A DNA stretch of 64,000 nt from Lepidodermella squamata (lineage: Eukaryota; Gastrotricha). The number at the start of each line of letters is the position of its first letter. The first letter of the stretch is position 1. Under the pieces are notes generated by a model, which saw only the letters and a list, made by a program, of their open reading frames with translations, had not been told where the DNA came from and did no database searches. The stretch spans positions 4,898,001 to 4,962,000 of the forward strand of contig JBLDXI010000042.1 in NCBI GenBank assembly GCA_047495785.1, given 5' to 3'. The translations under genes were made by a program, and so were the position numbers. This document shows, one piece after another, positions 1 through 12,300 of the stretch.

Positions 1-1
1 G

Positions 2-303
2 GAAGCCGTGGCTCGTTTATGGGGTATGTGTTGGTGATATTCAAGTAATAGCCAGAACTTGTTAATTACGGGATTTTAGGTGAGTACAAGGCGAAACCAA
101 AGATGAATTATGAAAAAATGGCTCGGTCGATTCGAACGTACTACAGGCGCGAAGTAGTGAGGAAAAATAACAGCAAATCCGCGGCGCCTACAATCTATTT
201 CTTCGGTCCAGGATCTGAAGGGCCGATTGCCGAACTATTGGGCAGTGAAATGACATTCGATCGACTAATTAGCATTACGGGCGCCAATCCACATCGTGGC
301 TAG
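2..303 (+). CDS. ETS-domain transcription factor, 3' end only
   Basis: This is the last part of an ETS-family DNA-binding protein; the 5' part lies outside the window. Exon 2-23 ends at a GTATGT donor, and the next exon runs 80-303 after a TTTTAG acceptor. The join gives ARLWGEYKAKPKMNYEK, then a recognition helix MNYEKMARSIRTYYRR and a closing IYFFGPG. This matches the ETS pattern (LWG...KP.MNYEKLSR..R.YY, then VYKF). ETS proteins bind GGAA-core sites through this helix. The C-terminal tail after the domain is about 30 residues. The RREVVRK and IYFFG features recall the ELF/ESE or SPDEF groups, but the fragment is too short to assign. A second ETS gene follows at 2908. Confidence 0.85.
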
Positions 304-948
304 CTAGCATCATGCGCCAATTGCACCACAATAACAAACCAGACGCAATAATTTACCCTTGTTGCAGTATTAACTGACACACACATTAGCGACTTCCAAT
401 CCCCATGGTCATGTAATGCCTATGGTCCTTTTTTATTCTTACAAGTTTCAAAAACTGAAGTTCATCTTATTCGGTAGTCTTTAGCTAAATTGTACAATAG
501 CTTTGGTTGGCTTAGTAAGATCAAATCCTACTATGTATCGTTAGCGGCGCGCCAAAACAACCACTTTACTATTTATAGATTTTATATGGATAGTACGATC
601 GAGAGTAGAAAAAAATCAGTGCTCAAATGGCCTATCGTACTTTATCATTACGTTCGGCGACTTCAAGTACGATCGAATGAATCATCTAAGTGGTTGTTTT
701 GGCGCGCCGCTAACGGTATTAACTTTTCCTTTAGTTGAGCAGGAACAGTCTTAGGAACAATTTTATTGTTAGGAAATGTTATTTTCGAGCATTTTAATTA
801 TTTGGACGTCTGCTGAAATATGCATTTACTTATTGAAATGGGTGCTGTGAACAAAGTTCAATCGTTAATGCTCAACTAAATTGTCGCTTATTCATTGCGA
901 ATATAAAATAAAGCATTAAAATACAATTCCACCTAAATTTGGAGAACT
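304..948. other. Intergenic, contains a small TIR element
   Basis: No gene seen apart from the 539-715 mobile element. An AATAAA-like AT-rich stretch lies near 905-920. Confidence 0.5.
539..715. mobile_element. Small MITE with 28-bp perfect terminal inverted repeats
   Basis: Positions 539-566 (CGTTAGCGGCGCGCCAAAAC...) are repeated exactly in inverted orientation at 688-715. The 177-bp unit is flanked on both sides by GTAT (535-538 and 716-719), a plausible target-site duplication. It has no coding capacity beyond a chance ORF across it. A GTACGATCGA word occurs near both inner ends. Non-autonomous DNA transposon is the simplest reading; the superfamily is uncertain. Confidence 0.85.
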
Positions 949-1273
949 ATGCTAGTTGTGAATAGCTGGCAAGTTGGTCTCGCTACAATACTCATTGTAA
1001 GTTTTAATTGCCACGATATACAGGCGTCTTATTTCCTAATATATTTTCGCAGGATCCAACGAATCCGACGATTGGTTGGCTGCACGAAATCAGGGAAATG
1101 TCCTTACACAACAGCAATCTGAATGGCAGATAAATTTGGTAAAAAATATAACAGGCCTGATGACTTCGTTCAGTGGCGTTTCTTCTAAGAGCGTTTCTAA
1201 AAGTTCTAACAGCAAGAGTCAAGCAAATACTTGGTTTTTTTTGAATAGCCCGACTCCCTTGGAACCAATATGA
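949..1273 (+). CDS. Possible small secreted protein (weak model)
   Basis: An ATG at 949 opens a short hydrophobic segment (MLVVNSWQVGLATILI). A TTTTCGCAG acceptor at 1052 precedes a Ser/Lys-rich reading frame ending at TGA 1271-1273 (contains SSKSVSKSSNSKSQA). The good donor at 997 leads instead to a stop at 1133 (42 aa). Reaching the longer frame needs a weaker donor inside the first exon. An overlapping antisense ORF (1004-1276) is equally long. This is a candidate only. Confidence 0.22.
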
Positions 1274-1379
1274 CAAATTATCGCTGAGAAAGAATTGTAC
1301 AGGTATTTGACTTTTTATTTACCATTTCCTCAGTTGATTCTCCAAAAATATGCAAGCTGCAAGCAATGTGATCCACCAA

Positions 1380-1680
1380 ACACCCCCTGTGGCTATGTCC
1401 AAAACTTTTCATAGTCCCAAGGTGAAAAGTCAATCCAGTTCTTCTCGCGGAGCAAGAACTTTCTTTTTATTAATATCGTGAAAGAACGGGCTAAAACTTA
1501 TATTGAAAATGACGCCTATGAGTGATCGAAGCGAGCGTTGTGGGTTCTTCCTTTTGGGTCTGAGAAAATAGGGGCCTTGGGACATAAGGGCCCCCTGGGG
1601 ATTATTTTGGGAGGCCCACAAATCGAGGAGCCCCAAGGCATTTGCCTTGTTTGCCTAATGAAAAATCCAGAACTTGCTTG
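1380..1680. repeat. Dispersed repeat rich in GGCCC/GCCTT words
   Basis: The segment around 1560-1670 (GGCCCCC, GCCCCAAGGCATTTGCCTTG, TTGCCTAATG) matches, in inverted orientation, the stretch at 16553-16700 (CATTAGGCAAG, TTGCCTTAGGGCCC). The two copies are diverged. No terminal repeats or coding capacity were recognised. Confidence 0.5.
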
Positions 1681-2907
1681 CTATTTATTGTTATGATTAA
1701 GCTGTTATTTAGTTTCGAAAATAGCCGAACTATAGCTCTATATTGTATTGTATTATAAGTGTCACACGTTAGACTAACGTTGCACTGCATTAGCCTAAGG
1801 AGGTCACAACATTCATAAATTTTTCTCCAGTTATCACGGTTGGCAGCCACTTCTCTGGCCAGGTTGTTTGGGCATACGATAGTTTCAGGCAGACCCGGTC
1901 TTTCGATTGCCGGGATAAGACTGCCGGGATAGCAGCTATATAGCTCTCGAAACTTGGAATTGCCGCGGTGAAATCAAGACCTGATCGGAATCTAAAATAC
2001 ATAGTCGCATAAAATGACTGCAACTATTTATCGATGAGATTTGCCATGTGGATAAACGTTATACGACGTAAAGGGTTCGCAAATTCACACTGAAATCCAG
2101 GCGATGAAAAAACACATTGAGCCAAGAAAGAATATAAAACCGCGATTGTGACGTCATACGATAAGAGCTTCATTTCCTGTTATCATCCCACGATTTCGTG
2201 TGGTTTCCCAGGGTTATATTCCACGTGTATTCCAAGCGCATTATTATTATTTCAGCTTCAAGAGCTTGCCACAGGGTGTGCACTGCCTGGATTGCACCAG
2301 CTAGGTCTTTTCCGTACATCAGGTGCAACAATTTATCCGGCGGCCGTGTCGTGCGTCCGCAGTGTTCGCTTTTTTCCTTCTTTGTCGTCATTTTCGTTAT
2401 TCCTTCATACGCCTTTCCTGTATTTGTATATGCGTGTGTTGCGTTTTTTTCGTTGTTTAACGAAGCCAGCGGCGCCGCCAACAAGTTGGCACGGCTTGCA
2501 CGCGACCAAGCAGTGGCTTTGGTATTACGCGCTTTGTTTGTTATGTTGCTGGCTATGCAGCAGCGATTATCAAGTTTTAAGCCGCGACAACGGTGAGCAA
2601 GAACAAGAAGAAGAAGACGAAGTGAAGAAGAAGAAGAAGAGGCGTGCTTTTTTGCCTCGGCACAAAAACGTCATGAGTATATACCATGTACTGCTGGCCG
2701 CGTGCGCCGGTAGCGCAGGTCTACAAAGCTTTTTATTTTCCGTCGCGCTGCCGCCTCTGCTGCTGCTGCAACGTGCAACAAAAGGAACCAGGTACTCAAA
2801 AGCTGCTGCTGCTGCGACGCTTTTTGCCGCTCGCAGCTCATTAGCCAGCGCCATCCGCTGCCGAGGTTCCGTGTCTTTAGAGGCCTAGAATCCCACGTGA
2901 AACTTAG
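1681..2907. other. Gap upstream of the ETS gene, GC-rich low-complexity leader
   Basis: No convincing gene. From about 2450 to 2890 there are trinucleotide tracts (GAAGAAGAAG near 2606-2640; CTGCTGCTG near 2758-2770 and 2803-2816). A 246-aa ORF (2148-2888) and overlapping ORFs on both strands have low-complexity, shifting composition. This is probably promoter or 5'UTR of the ETS gene. A CACGTG E-box lies at about 2893-2898, and an acceptor-like AAACTTAG ends just before the ETS ATG. Confidence 0.4.
2133..2156 (+). promoter_or_regulatory. TATA-like box and consensus CRE
   Basis: TATAAAA (2133-2139) is followed by a perfect palindromic TGACGTCA (2149-2156), the CREB/ATF binding consensus. They lie about 750 bp upstream of the ETS start codon. 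Function is inferred only from the motif. Confidence 0.3.
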
Positions 2908-4930
2908 ATGGATTTAAGCGTCAAACATGTCGATCGCAGTTTCTCGGCCGATGACGCCCCGTCTCGATTACAACATCGCCGGAAAGCCACCCACGTTCGG
3001 CGCATCGTAACGAACCCAGGCGCCTCCGAAGAATCGAACAGTGAAGCGAAACGGTCGAAGACTTCATCGAATGAAGATTTAGAATCGGAAGTGCCACCGC
3101 CCACGCTGTCTCAGCCTGATCAACCCGGAAGTAATGCCGTAGCACTTCTTATGAACCTCGTCAATACTTACCAGCAAGGCCCAAACGCGTTATTGCTTCC
3201 ACAGCTGCTTGCTCAGCTGAATGCGTTGACAAGCAACCATCAAGCGTCATTCGAACAAAAGGTGAACAAGATTTCCTGCAAATACTTGGAGTTAAAATAT
3301 CGGCATGCATTTAGGCAGAAGAAAGCTTGAAGAATTAAGAATCGAGGATTTAATAAGAATTCCGCAGGCCTAGATTATCGCCTTTGTCATCGCGGATTTC
3401 ATGTTTTTTCAAAAATTATCATCGCCACTCGTTAAAGTTTTTTCGGAAAATTGCTGAATACTAAATCTCACTATTTTAAACTAGCGAAATATTGCAAGCT
3501 ATTCAATGCGATTTCTGTCGAATTATGGAAATTGTTTGGTTTAGATTTAAATTTTAACATGCGAATTTTTGTTGGGTCTTGGGAATGAACATACTGCTGC
3601 TCTAGTCGGTTTATTATCAAAAACTTCAGAGCCAATGCCAATAGCTAGCAATAATCTCTCATTCGTATGACAAGGAAACAGTAGCACAGTTTCGAGAACA
3701 ATAATAGAGAAATCCTTGGTCTTATGGCGATTCTTAAATCTCGTTTCATTAGGCCTGACGAATAACTTTTCCTGCACCTCTAGATCAAACCGCAAATCAA
3801 ACCATCAGATATTTCTATCGAAACCGGTGGCAGCAGCTCTAAGCCCATCCCAGTGCATAGCCAAAACTCTGCGAAATCCTTCGGCAAAACCTTCCTACCC
3901 CTGACGCCAGCTTCTGGGCACGAAGATGCGGACGACGCGTTGTCGGATGACAATTTAATTCCAACATTGTCGAACCCGGTAAGGGTTAGTTCCGGCGGCA
4001 CCTCAGCAGCTAGTTCATCCTGCTCTCCGGCTTCGATCGCTTCATCGGGTGGCAAGGGCGATGTCCCCCTCCATCGCATGGCTTCGCTGCCATCGAAACT
4101 CGCAGCTGGAGTACCGGAACGCCGCGCTTTTGCCATAGCAAATCGCTTCCGATCAGGGCCGCTGCGACTGTGGATGGTCGCTGGCGATACGCTGCAACTG
4201 TGGCAATTTTTACTACAGCTATTACTCGACACTCCTCTTCTAATTGCTTCACAGCAAGCCACGCCGCCGATTTGTAAGTTAAGGCGTTCATGAGATGAAA
4301 TCGGGTAGATTTTCTGCCGAAACATAGATTGGACTGGGCAGGGCTGGGAGTTCAAAATTGCCGATGCTGAAACTGTGGCGAAGCTGTGGGGCATGTACAA
4401 GAACTGCCCGAGAATGAATTACGCCAAGTTAGCCAGAGGTAAAATTTCAACTTTAAATCTGAAATTAACTAATTTCGTTTCTAGGTCTTCGATTTTACTA
4501 CGGCAAAAACATTGTGGAGAAAACACCTTCAGCGTTCGTCTACAGATTCTTCCATGAAAAAGTGACATCTCAGCCTATTGATGGCTGTCGCTTGAAGCAG
4601 TGCTATGATTACACAATAATGGCCGGGGGTGAACGCGCGCGTCAAGCCATGACTGGCGTAATTTCGGGTCTCGATAAACGACTAACTTTGGGCGATCTTC
4701 TGCACCGGTGTGCCGATGCTAGTTCAAACTCTGCTGTAGCAAGTGATTTGCCTGTCGATCTAACATCTGCTAGATCAGATGCAGAAAACGTAGCTGTGAA
4801 TCCCACCCGATTACTGGCAAATCTGATCACCAGGTAAGACTGCATTTATCATCTGTCTACCGCTTATTTCACGGATTTTCCCTCTTACAGCCTCGATGTG
4901 CCAGAGGAGAACTCACCGGACCGTTCTTGA
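2908..4930 (+). CDS. ETS-domain transcription factor, complete
   Basis: Five exons: 2908-3261, 3784-4273, 4328-4438, 4485-4833, 4891-4930, giving 447 aa with every junction phase consistent. The ETS winged helix-turn-helix lies at about residues 252-343. It opens [13 protein letters not shown], continues [14 protein letters not shown] and [18 protein letters not shown], has the recognition helix [17 protein letters not shown], and ends FVYRFFHE. These match the invariant Trp, RxxR-type helix and YYxKNI positions of the family, so it should bind GGAA sites in the nucleus. The N-terminal 250 residues are Ser/Pro-rich and low complexity; no Pointed domain was seen. Introns are 46-57 bp except the first (522 bp). 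The gene follows another ETS gene, suggesting an old tandem pair. Confidence 0.9.
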
Positions 4931-5200
4931 AGAAACATCGCTCCGTCTGCGGGAGTTTCCGTCTCCAAGTCGGGCCTTGCTCTACACCATCTCTGCGCCC
5001 GCACCATCATGATCTAATCTCCTATCTACAGTAGACGCCATCAGGATAAACTTTTCACTGCTCTCACGGTTCACGTTTCATTCCGCTTCGAAAAGACTTG
5101 CATATAAATTTGATTTTCAAGATTGAAAAATAGTAAAATCTAAGTTTTTCCAATAATAGTTTGAATTTTTATTTGGATAGAAACATGGCACCTTGATACG

Positions 5201-6153
5201 TTATGCCAAAAATAGAGCTCGGGGAATTTTCTTTGCTCTCGCTTTGTCCCGGAAGCGTTTCTTAGGCGAGCCATCATTAGATTGTGAATCACCTTCAGCA
5301 TCGAGGCTTGATCGCTTTCCAACTGCGGATTGGCTGATATCCTCACAAGCCGCAACAGCTTCGAGTGCGTCTTCAGTTCTTTGAGTTGAACAATCTAAAG
5401 GTTCATGCTCATTGAGACTAAAACTCTCTTTCCAATCTCCATTGGGATCAGCTGCTTCATTAGAAATTTGACCATTCACAGAACATTTTGGCTTGTGTAA
5501 CTTCACATGATTTTTCACGTAAGTTCGCAATTTATCGAGAAACAGGACCTGCACGAAAGATGATTAGAAGTTCCTGGAAAATATTGATTCTTATTCTGAC
5601 CTCTTGCCGATCGACGACAAAGAACCATCTGTATTCAGCTTTGATCGCTTTGACAACAGCGAGGAAATCTACGCGGCGGAAACATGTAAAATCCGGGTTG
5701 TTGGCAATCAAGGCCTGCCCACAAAGCTGGACGAATTCGTTGTAGCAATGTTGGCAACGTTCAAGTTCCTCTAGCTCCATTTTCAGGTCTTGCGAGTAAC
5801 ATCGAATAGGCAGCGCGAATTTCGCGTTGCTGACCTTTTTCTATGAATTGGAAGAGATTGTACAAGCTACAAGCCCTCTGAAATGGTTTAGGCCTACTTT
5901 TGGCTGTGGGGCAGACTTTTTGCTGCGAAGAATCAATTTGACTAGAGCGACTAGACCAGCATTGTCGAATACGCGCTCCAAGTCACTTTCATCGAAATTC
6001 TTCAGAATTTCGAAGGTTAAGAAGTTCTCTGGAAAAGATCTTGTTGCGAAACAATACCATGCATGGGATATTATACGAACCTGTTAATTTCTTTGAAATA
6101 GCAGCTTTTTGTACATCGTTTAGCAGCTCGCTATTCGCTACAACAGGATCCAT
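5201..6153 (-). CDS. Possible SAM-domain nuclear protein
   Basis: Four exons on the minus strand: 6153-6081, 6028-5898, 5840-5601, 5548-5201, giving 263 aa with consistent phases. Residues about 20-65 (LTFEILKNFDESDLERVF, then VALVKLILRSK) resemble a SAM helical bundle, but this is by eye only. The middle (residues about 78-148) contains RCQHCYNEFVQLC and a predicted helical region ending WFFVVDRQEV. The C-terminal part is acidic/Ser-rich and finishes with a strongly basic patch (SPKKRFRDKARAKK) that looks like a nuclear localisation signal. It is convergent with the ETS gene (270 bp between stops) and divergent from the DUF1330 gene. I do not recognise the full-length protein. Confidence 0.6.
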
Positions 6154-7486
6154 GTATTTTTACAACGTCAGATACTTATTATATGCAGTTGGCTGAAATA
6201 AGAGTTAGTTGCTAGCTTTTCATCCCCTCTATCGCAGCACTAATTAGCCAGCCGTCATTACATACAACCTTGTAATCGAGATTAGTATACATGTGCATTA
6301 AGCGCGCAGCTTGCTCGTGGATTAATAGCCCTTTCCCACACGGCACACGTAAATTACTAGCTGCTGATTAAGTATATGCTGAAGAATAATACGTTGGCTT
6401 CATGAAAGGAGGCTTATTAGCCCCTTGGGGCATTAGCCATGCGGAAACTCTAAGTTCGAGGTAGATTAGCCGCCTTTAGACTTCTATTGCAAAACCATTG
6501 ATCCTTGCGTTCTTGCCTGATCATGACGGAAAGGAATACATTTGAAAAACAGCTTGCACACGGTTTAATAGCTGGTTACGTTGAGTCCTTAGTAAAAAAT
6601 GAATCTGAGAGGAAAAATAAAGACGACGAAGTATAGACTCTGGCGTTCTCATTAATGCGAGGTAGACATTTATTGGGGCGACATATGATATAGCCTTTTT
6701 GAATTCATTGATTTCGTGATGATTTGGCATTCGGTAAAGTTTAAGAGTTCAGCTAAATAATGTTCACCTAGATATTATTGCAATTTTCGATCTGAAATAG
6801 TTAAAGCGAAACATTGTTAGCTTAACATCTTTCTAATTTCTTTCATTCCGCATTTCCTTTCCTTTTGTGTATTTTTGCGACGGATGAATAGTAGGAATAG
6901 CAAATGGGCCATTATAACACGTATTTTTCTGGACGGATGCCCATTTTTCACCTGATGACTTTGCTGATAGGAATATAAGCGATCCAACTACTATGCGAGC
7001 GGCGCTGAAAGATGAAGTAATACATACATGTATGTTGTGTTTACGAGCCGCGGTGAGCGATTTTGCAGCTTTCTGTCTGTCAATGCTCGTGTTGCCAGGG
7101 TGCGTTGCTAAGGGCGACGCGCATCGCGCACCTTCCATGCGCTACTTCACGTAGCTATATAGCAAAAACTCGTAATGGCGTACATTCGTAAAACTAATAC
7201 TAATACTATAATAACAGTAATAACATTATAAATCGCCCAGGACTGTCGTCGTTCTTTTTCCGATAATGCGAAAAAATGCAATTTGGCTTCTGGAAATTTC
7301 CACGTCGCGTTATTATCTACACTTTTGATCATGATTTGATTCATAATTGATCTCTGGCCCCTTCAAATTCCAAATGATCCTAATAAGATCTCGTATAGCA
7401 TTCGATCTGAGTTTGATCCGACTAATAAGATACAATTTGTTACTAGATTTTTAAATTGTGAATCCTCACTTCTTTTCTTTCAAGCA
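6154..7486. other. Divergent intergenic region
   Basis: 1.3 kb between the minus-strand gene at 6153 and the plus-strand gene at 7487. It presumably holds both promoters. AT-rich, no tRNA-like structure or conserved ORF recognised. ATGCGTACATGTATG-like words occur near 7021-7035. Confidence 0.4.
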
Positions 7487-8571
7487 ATGTCGCCACATGG
7501 TCAGGTAAGGTTTTGTGGGCCTGGAGAAGGTTTTGCATTAAACGTTCATCCTATTCTAGGATCAAGGAGCTGTTTGCTCAGATGTCTTTATGCTAATTCG
7601 ATTTGATCGATCGATGCTTCAGGCATTCCGAAATTCGATGGTTAAATCGAAGTCAGTCTTAGGAAATTATGGTGGTCGGTGGTTGACCATTGCGAAGGAA
7701 GCTACCGTAGTCGATGGCGATTGGCCCATGCGTAAAACAATCGCTGTTTTGTCATTTCCCAACCGTGAACGCGCTCGTATGTGGTTCCAATCCGATCCCA
7801 GCTCGAAACAGCAAGATTGGCTCGGCGGCGTTGATGTCGTTATCGTCCCACTTCAGTACAACGCCCCGCGTGAGAAGGATACCTATGTCATGTTGGATGC
7901 AGGTGTTATGGATGAGGAGCGATTCTTGAATGACTACGTCAACGCGCAAATCGATACGCTGCGCCAAAATGGCGCATCGTGCTACGTCGTCGCAAGCAAG
8001 GTGCACGAAAATCTTCGCGGTCTGTGGGTGCCGCGATTCATCGTCATGCATCAGTTCCCATCGTACGAGGCTGCGCTTAGATACTACAGAAACGGTAATT
8101 ATTATAGCTGATTTGCCTAGTTATAATAGTTTGGAAAGCTTGATAACCTGACTCGACTTGATCCTAGTTTGATCCAGGTTTAATCCTGATTCACAAAATT
8201 CGAGTGTCGATGATTACATATTTGATCCAAACTTGAGTTAGTGATCAAATTATGCTTATCAAATTATTTGATCCCAAATTGATCCTGAGTGTTTCCCAGC
8301 TTTATTCCGATTTAAACGATATTAGAATGTGCGATGTTTACCTAATTTGAAGCCTGAATTTCCTAAAATCTTCGATCAAGAATTCGACCTAACTTTTTTC
8401 ACAGCAAAATGAAAAATCTCAACTCGAGTGATTTTACATGAGGCTATATTTTCTTCTTTTTTAGAATCTGGTGAATACGCTCCATTCGCAAACGCCCGTT
8501 ACGCCTCAGCAGCTTCGACCCTTGTCATCTTCCGCCACGAAGCATGCGATCTTTGCGAGCGAGCGGTCTAA
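7487..8571 (+). CDS. Tandem two-domain DUF1330-like protein
   Basis: Three exons: 7487-7504, 7560-8094, 8465-8571, giving 219 aa with consistent phases. Residues about 15-105 and 114-205 are two copies of a dimeric alpha/beta-barrel fold. The first has the DUF1330 signature LGNYGGRWLTIAKEATVVDG followed by KTIAVLSFPNRERARMWFQS. The second has VPRFIVMHQFPSYEAALRYY and ends NARYASAASTLVIFR. DUF1330 proteins are mostly bacterial; their biochemical role is poorly defined. There is no signal peptide, so a cytosolic protein is expected. A pyrimidine-rich TTCTTTTCTTTCAAG precedes the ATG by two bases, which could be a cis- or trans-splice acceptor. Intron 2 (370 bp) is full of TTGATCC-type repeats. 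Confidence 0.8.
8145..8300. repeat. TTGATCC-type short repeats (intron)
   Basis: Repeated words such as TTGATCC, TTTGATCC and AATTTGATCC occur in this intron. They recur at 7375-7430, 9220-9310 and 13440-13565. This looks like a degenerate dispersed repeat rather than a regulatory array. Confidence 0.4.
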
Positions 8572-9366
8572 ACATTAACCCTTCTATAATTAAAATTTTC
8601 TCGACTGCGATTAGATCTTATGATACAAAATTGCATGGATTTCGGCCTCCTAAACTGTGTTTCTATCCCCTATCATCTTCATCGACATTTTTGGTATCGA
8701 GAATTTTCGTACTCGCCGTCATTCCGCCGGTTTTTCAGCTTTTATTTCTTTAGCAATTAATCATGTGATACTTCAACTTGTGATACGTATAGCCACGTTC
8801 AGCTTTCTATACACCGTGAATCAATAGATCTGCATTAAAAAATCGCATTATCAAGAAACACAGCTTGATCATGTTGATTTCTGCTGGATTTTTCATTTTT
8901 ATTACATACCTAGATAACATGTACAATTTTTGATGTGTTGTCGTTATATTATATAACATCATTTTTTGCTGGCATTTTATCCATATATAGGCAGTCATTT
9001 TTTCGGAAAGATTAGCATATTATAGCCGTTGTTGTGGCACAAACAAATGCTGACAGTTGTCGATGTGAATGATGATAAATGAGGCAAATATCAATAATAA
9101 AATTGCAAGAAAAGCATAAATTGGCTCTCCATTTGTCTCTAAAATAGCTCTTGATTTGGAAAATCGGGAAGTTCAAAAATCTAGCAAATCCTAGAAAAAT
9201 TAGCCACACAGCAATCGAAACTTGATCCGGATTTGATAATCACTGGCTTTGATTCCCATTTGATCCACTGATCCAAATTTGATCCGATCTTGATCGGAAT
9301 CAGATCTCAAGCCCTACTTCATTTATTTTTCCGGATTTTTACAATCAAGAGCTATTTGTTGGCGTT
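8572..9366. other. Convergent intergenic region
   Basis: About 800 bp, AT-rich, between convergent genes. It contains a second cluster of TTGATC/GATC words at 9220-9310. No gene seen. Confidence 0.4.
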
Positions 9367-12300
9367 TCAAGGGTAAAGTATGCACCAGAGTGGGACCGGT
9401 TTAGCGATGAATGTGTATAGAACACCGCCGCTTTCAGCCGTATCATTGTAGACTTGTTTGCCCTGCGCTTTCCACGTCGCGATGGCCTTCATGTCGCGCT
9501 CGCTGAGCGTACCCGGCGCCGGCTTCTCTTCGCCCGTTAACCGGTGGAAAGTTTTGCGTATGTAAGAGCTTACGCACACGCCAGCATTGCCGCCTTTGAA
9601 CGATTTCGAATTCGGGTCAGTCGCGGCTATGTCTAACCGATAACCGGATTGGTGGGACCGCTTCCGGGCCTTGCCGCCTACTTCGTCCTGACCGAGCCGA
9701 TGATCATTGTTTTTCACCTCAGTGCCACCTTTATTAAAAAAATATTAGAAAATAGTTCACTTCAGAAGCTAATAGCTTAAGCAGGCATTATTTCAAAAAA
9801 AACGTTAAACAATGGAAAAAATATAATCGGATTGTGCTTTTTTCCAAAAAAATTCGCAAAAAATGCTATAATTTTGCCCGATGAATCTGGATTGACTGGG
9901 TTGACTGGAAAACTTTGAATCAAATTTTTAGCCCAGTCCATTCACAGGGCTTTCTGACTAATTGGACTTCGACGATTTTTAGAAAATTGAAACTTATTAA
10001 AATACCTATAGGAAAATTTGATATCGCTGAAAACCCCAAAAAGTGAATTATTTTTAGGTGGACACGGCAATTTATATCGGCTATGCACAAAGGGATTTTT
10101 AGGGCAAAAGCTCGAAATTTCCAAATAAAAAATGTAACAAATGAAAAATTCTACCAACTCGTTTTTAAATAGGAATTATGGAATTTTTCGAAAGAAATTT
10201 AAGATAGTTCAGAAAATTCAGTCTTGAAATTTCAATTTTTAATGAAAAGCTTAAAAATTATGGGAAGAAGCAAATAATCCAAGAAAATTGCATTTTTCAT
10301 GAATTAAAAATTAATTTACCGGTGATATAAATATCGTTGCAGCTGCTTTTCCTTTTCAGCGCAATTAAATGTCGAATATTTTTCAATCGAACACCTTCGA
10401 GCGAAACGCATTGTTTAGGCACTTGTTGCTTTCCGCTTTTCTTGTTATTCGCCTGCCGCGTTACCGGTTCAAAATCCGAATCAACATCCGCCACAGTCAA
10501 GCCTTTCGTATCGGCCTTACAGTTAGGCTGGTTAACAGCCGTAATTCCAGCTTTACTCAAAACTCGTAAAGCTACGGGTTGCGTCAATTTTTCGCTGCCT
10601 TTTTCAATCACCCTGCCTAAGGGTTCAACGTAAACAGTTCGATTGTCGATATCGCTCTGATAGCTGCATGAAAATTCGATTGTGGCGAAACGGCTGTAGC
10701 CAACAAACGGGTCGATTTGGCCCTTGGGCACCGGGCAGAAAGGCTCGGAGAATTGGTACTTGTGATCGACGAAAATCACACAGCCGTCACGTGACTCGGT
10801 GTAGCACTGCCGGCGCAAGTTTTCCAACTCGCTTCGCCAGCACGGTTTGAATTCGGGCAGCGTGAAATTAGGCGGGGATGTTGCCGCTTGTTTTTGGCTG
10901 TTATCGCCTTGATGGTGCCATTTCAGGCACGTTTTAGGATCTGTTCGGCCGTAAGCTGCGAAATTGATCTTCATCGTCGTGGCAGTTGGACATTTCAGCA
11001 CGATTATCGAGTTATCGCAGGCGAGCAGTTTTTCTAGATGAATTTAAAAAATAGGAATTAGGAAAAAAAAACAAGCTTATTCAAAGCGGAGGCCGTGTGA
11101 TTTTCGCAATGGAAATTGGCACCGCGACATTTGCGCAAATGACAAATGCGCGAGAAATTAAAAAAAGCTAGCATTCTTTTTAAATAAATTGAAAAATAAT
11201 TAAAAAATTGAAAATACCGCAGGTCCAGGTTCATATACAGACTCCACTCTATTTGGAATTTCGTCCAAGTGGGTATAGAATTTTGTAATTTCCTTCAAAA
11301 TTTGAACAGCCGGTCATTAAAATTCATTAATAACAAGAGTATTTGGCCATGAACAACTTGAAACCCACTGTTGTTCAATTTTCGAAAAATTCTCAAATTT
11401 CTTCAAGGGGTTTTCCTGTCCCTGTTTTCCTGTAACGGAACATGCCGTTGCGGAACCAAATTTCTGAATGATTATTGTGCCTGAAACCATTTTTCAGAAA
11501 AGATGTAAATATAGACGATCGTAATTTATATGAATTATTTTCAAATTCATGGAAAAATTTTAATTATCTCATTTTTCCAATTTTTTCGCTTTACAATTTT
11601 ACGAATTTTACGTGTCATTTTCGCGTGTCATGGGAAATTCAGCTGAGAAAATTGCTGTAGACTTACGCGATATTATGCCTTCAGGCTTTCGGACCAAAAA
11701 ACTACGCGATTGCCGCCGGTCGCCCACCGGAGCCAATTGCTTCAACCCACTAGCACCAACAAAATACGGCCTAACAACAGTCGTCGTTCTTTCAGCCGCC
11801 CTACTCGTCGACATCGCTTGCGTTGTAGTCGTAGTAGTAGTCGTTGGCCGCGTTGTAGTCTTCACCGTCGTGGTAGTAGTAGTAGTAGGCAGAGTAGTCC
11901 TAACTGTAGTCGAGGCCACAGTTGTCGTAGTACTTGGCCGAGAAGTGGTTGTAGTAGTCGTAGTAGTCGTTTTTCTAGTTGTAGTTGTTGTTTGGGCAGT
12001 GGTTGAAGGAGTGGTCGTAGTAGAAGTTGAGGGTGGCCTAACTGTCGTCGCCGTTCTCACCGCGGTTGTGCGAGCCGGGGTGGTCACGCTTGAAATATTC
12101 GTTAATCTCCCCACCGTAACAGCCGCAACCCTAACCGGCCTCGTCGTTGTAGTAATAATACTCCAAATATCCGTCTGGTTAAGGACGGCTACGTTGACGC
12201 CATCATCGTAAACTTTAGTCCTTTGCCCTTCAGTTACAGCGTACCTCCGAGTTGTAGTCACCCTAATAGCTCGAATTGTTGTATTGTTGTATAACTTAAC

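Noticed and set aside
490-738. 82-aa plus ORF
   Set aside because: It spans the small TIR element and has no coding features.
2148-2888. 246-aa ORF upstream of the ETS gene
   Set aside because: Low-complexity composition, overlapping ORFs in several frames and strands, no domain; more likely leader/promoter DNA.
11612-12211. 199-aa Val-rich plus-strand ORF
   Set aside because: It is the antisense of the Thr codon runs (ACA/ACT read as TGT/AGT/GTA) in the mucin exon.
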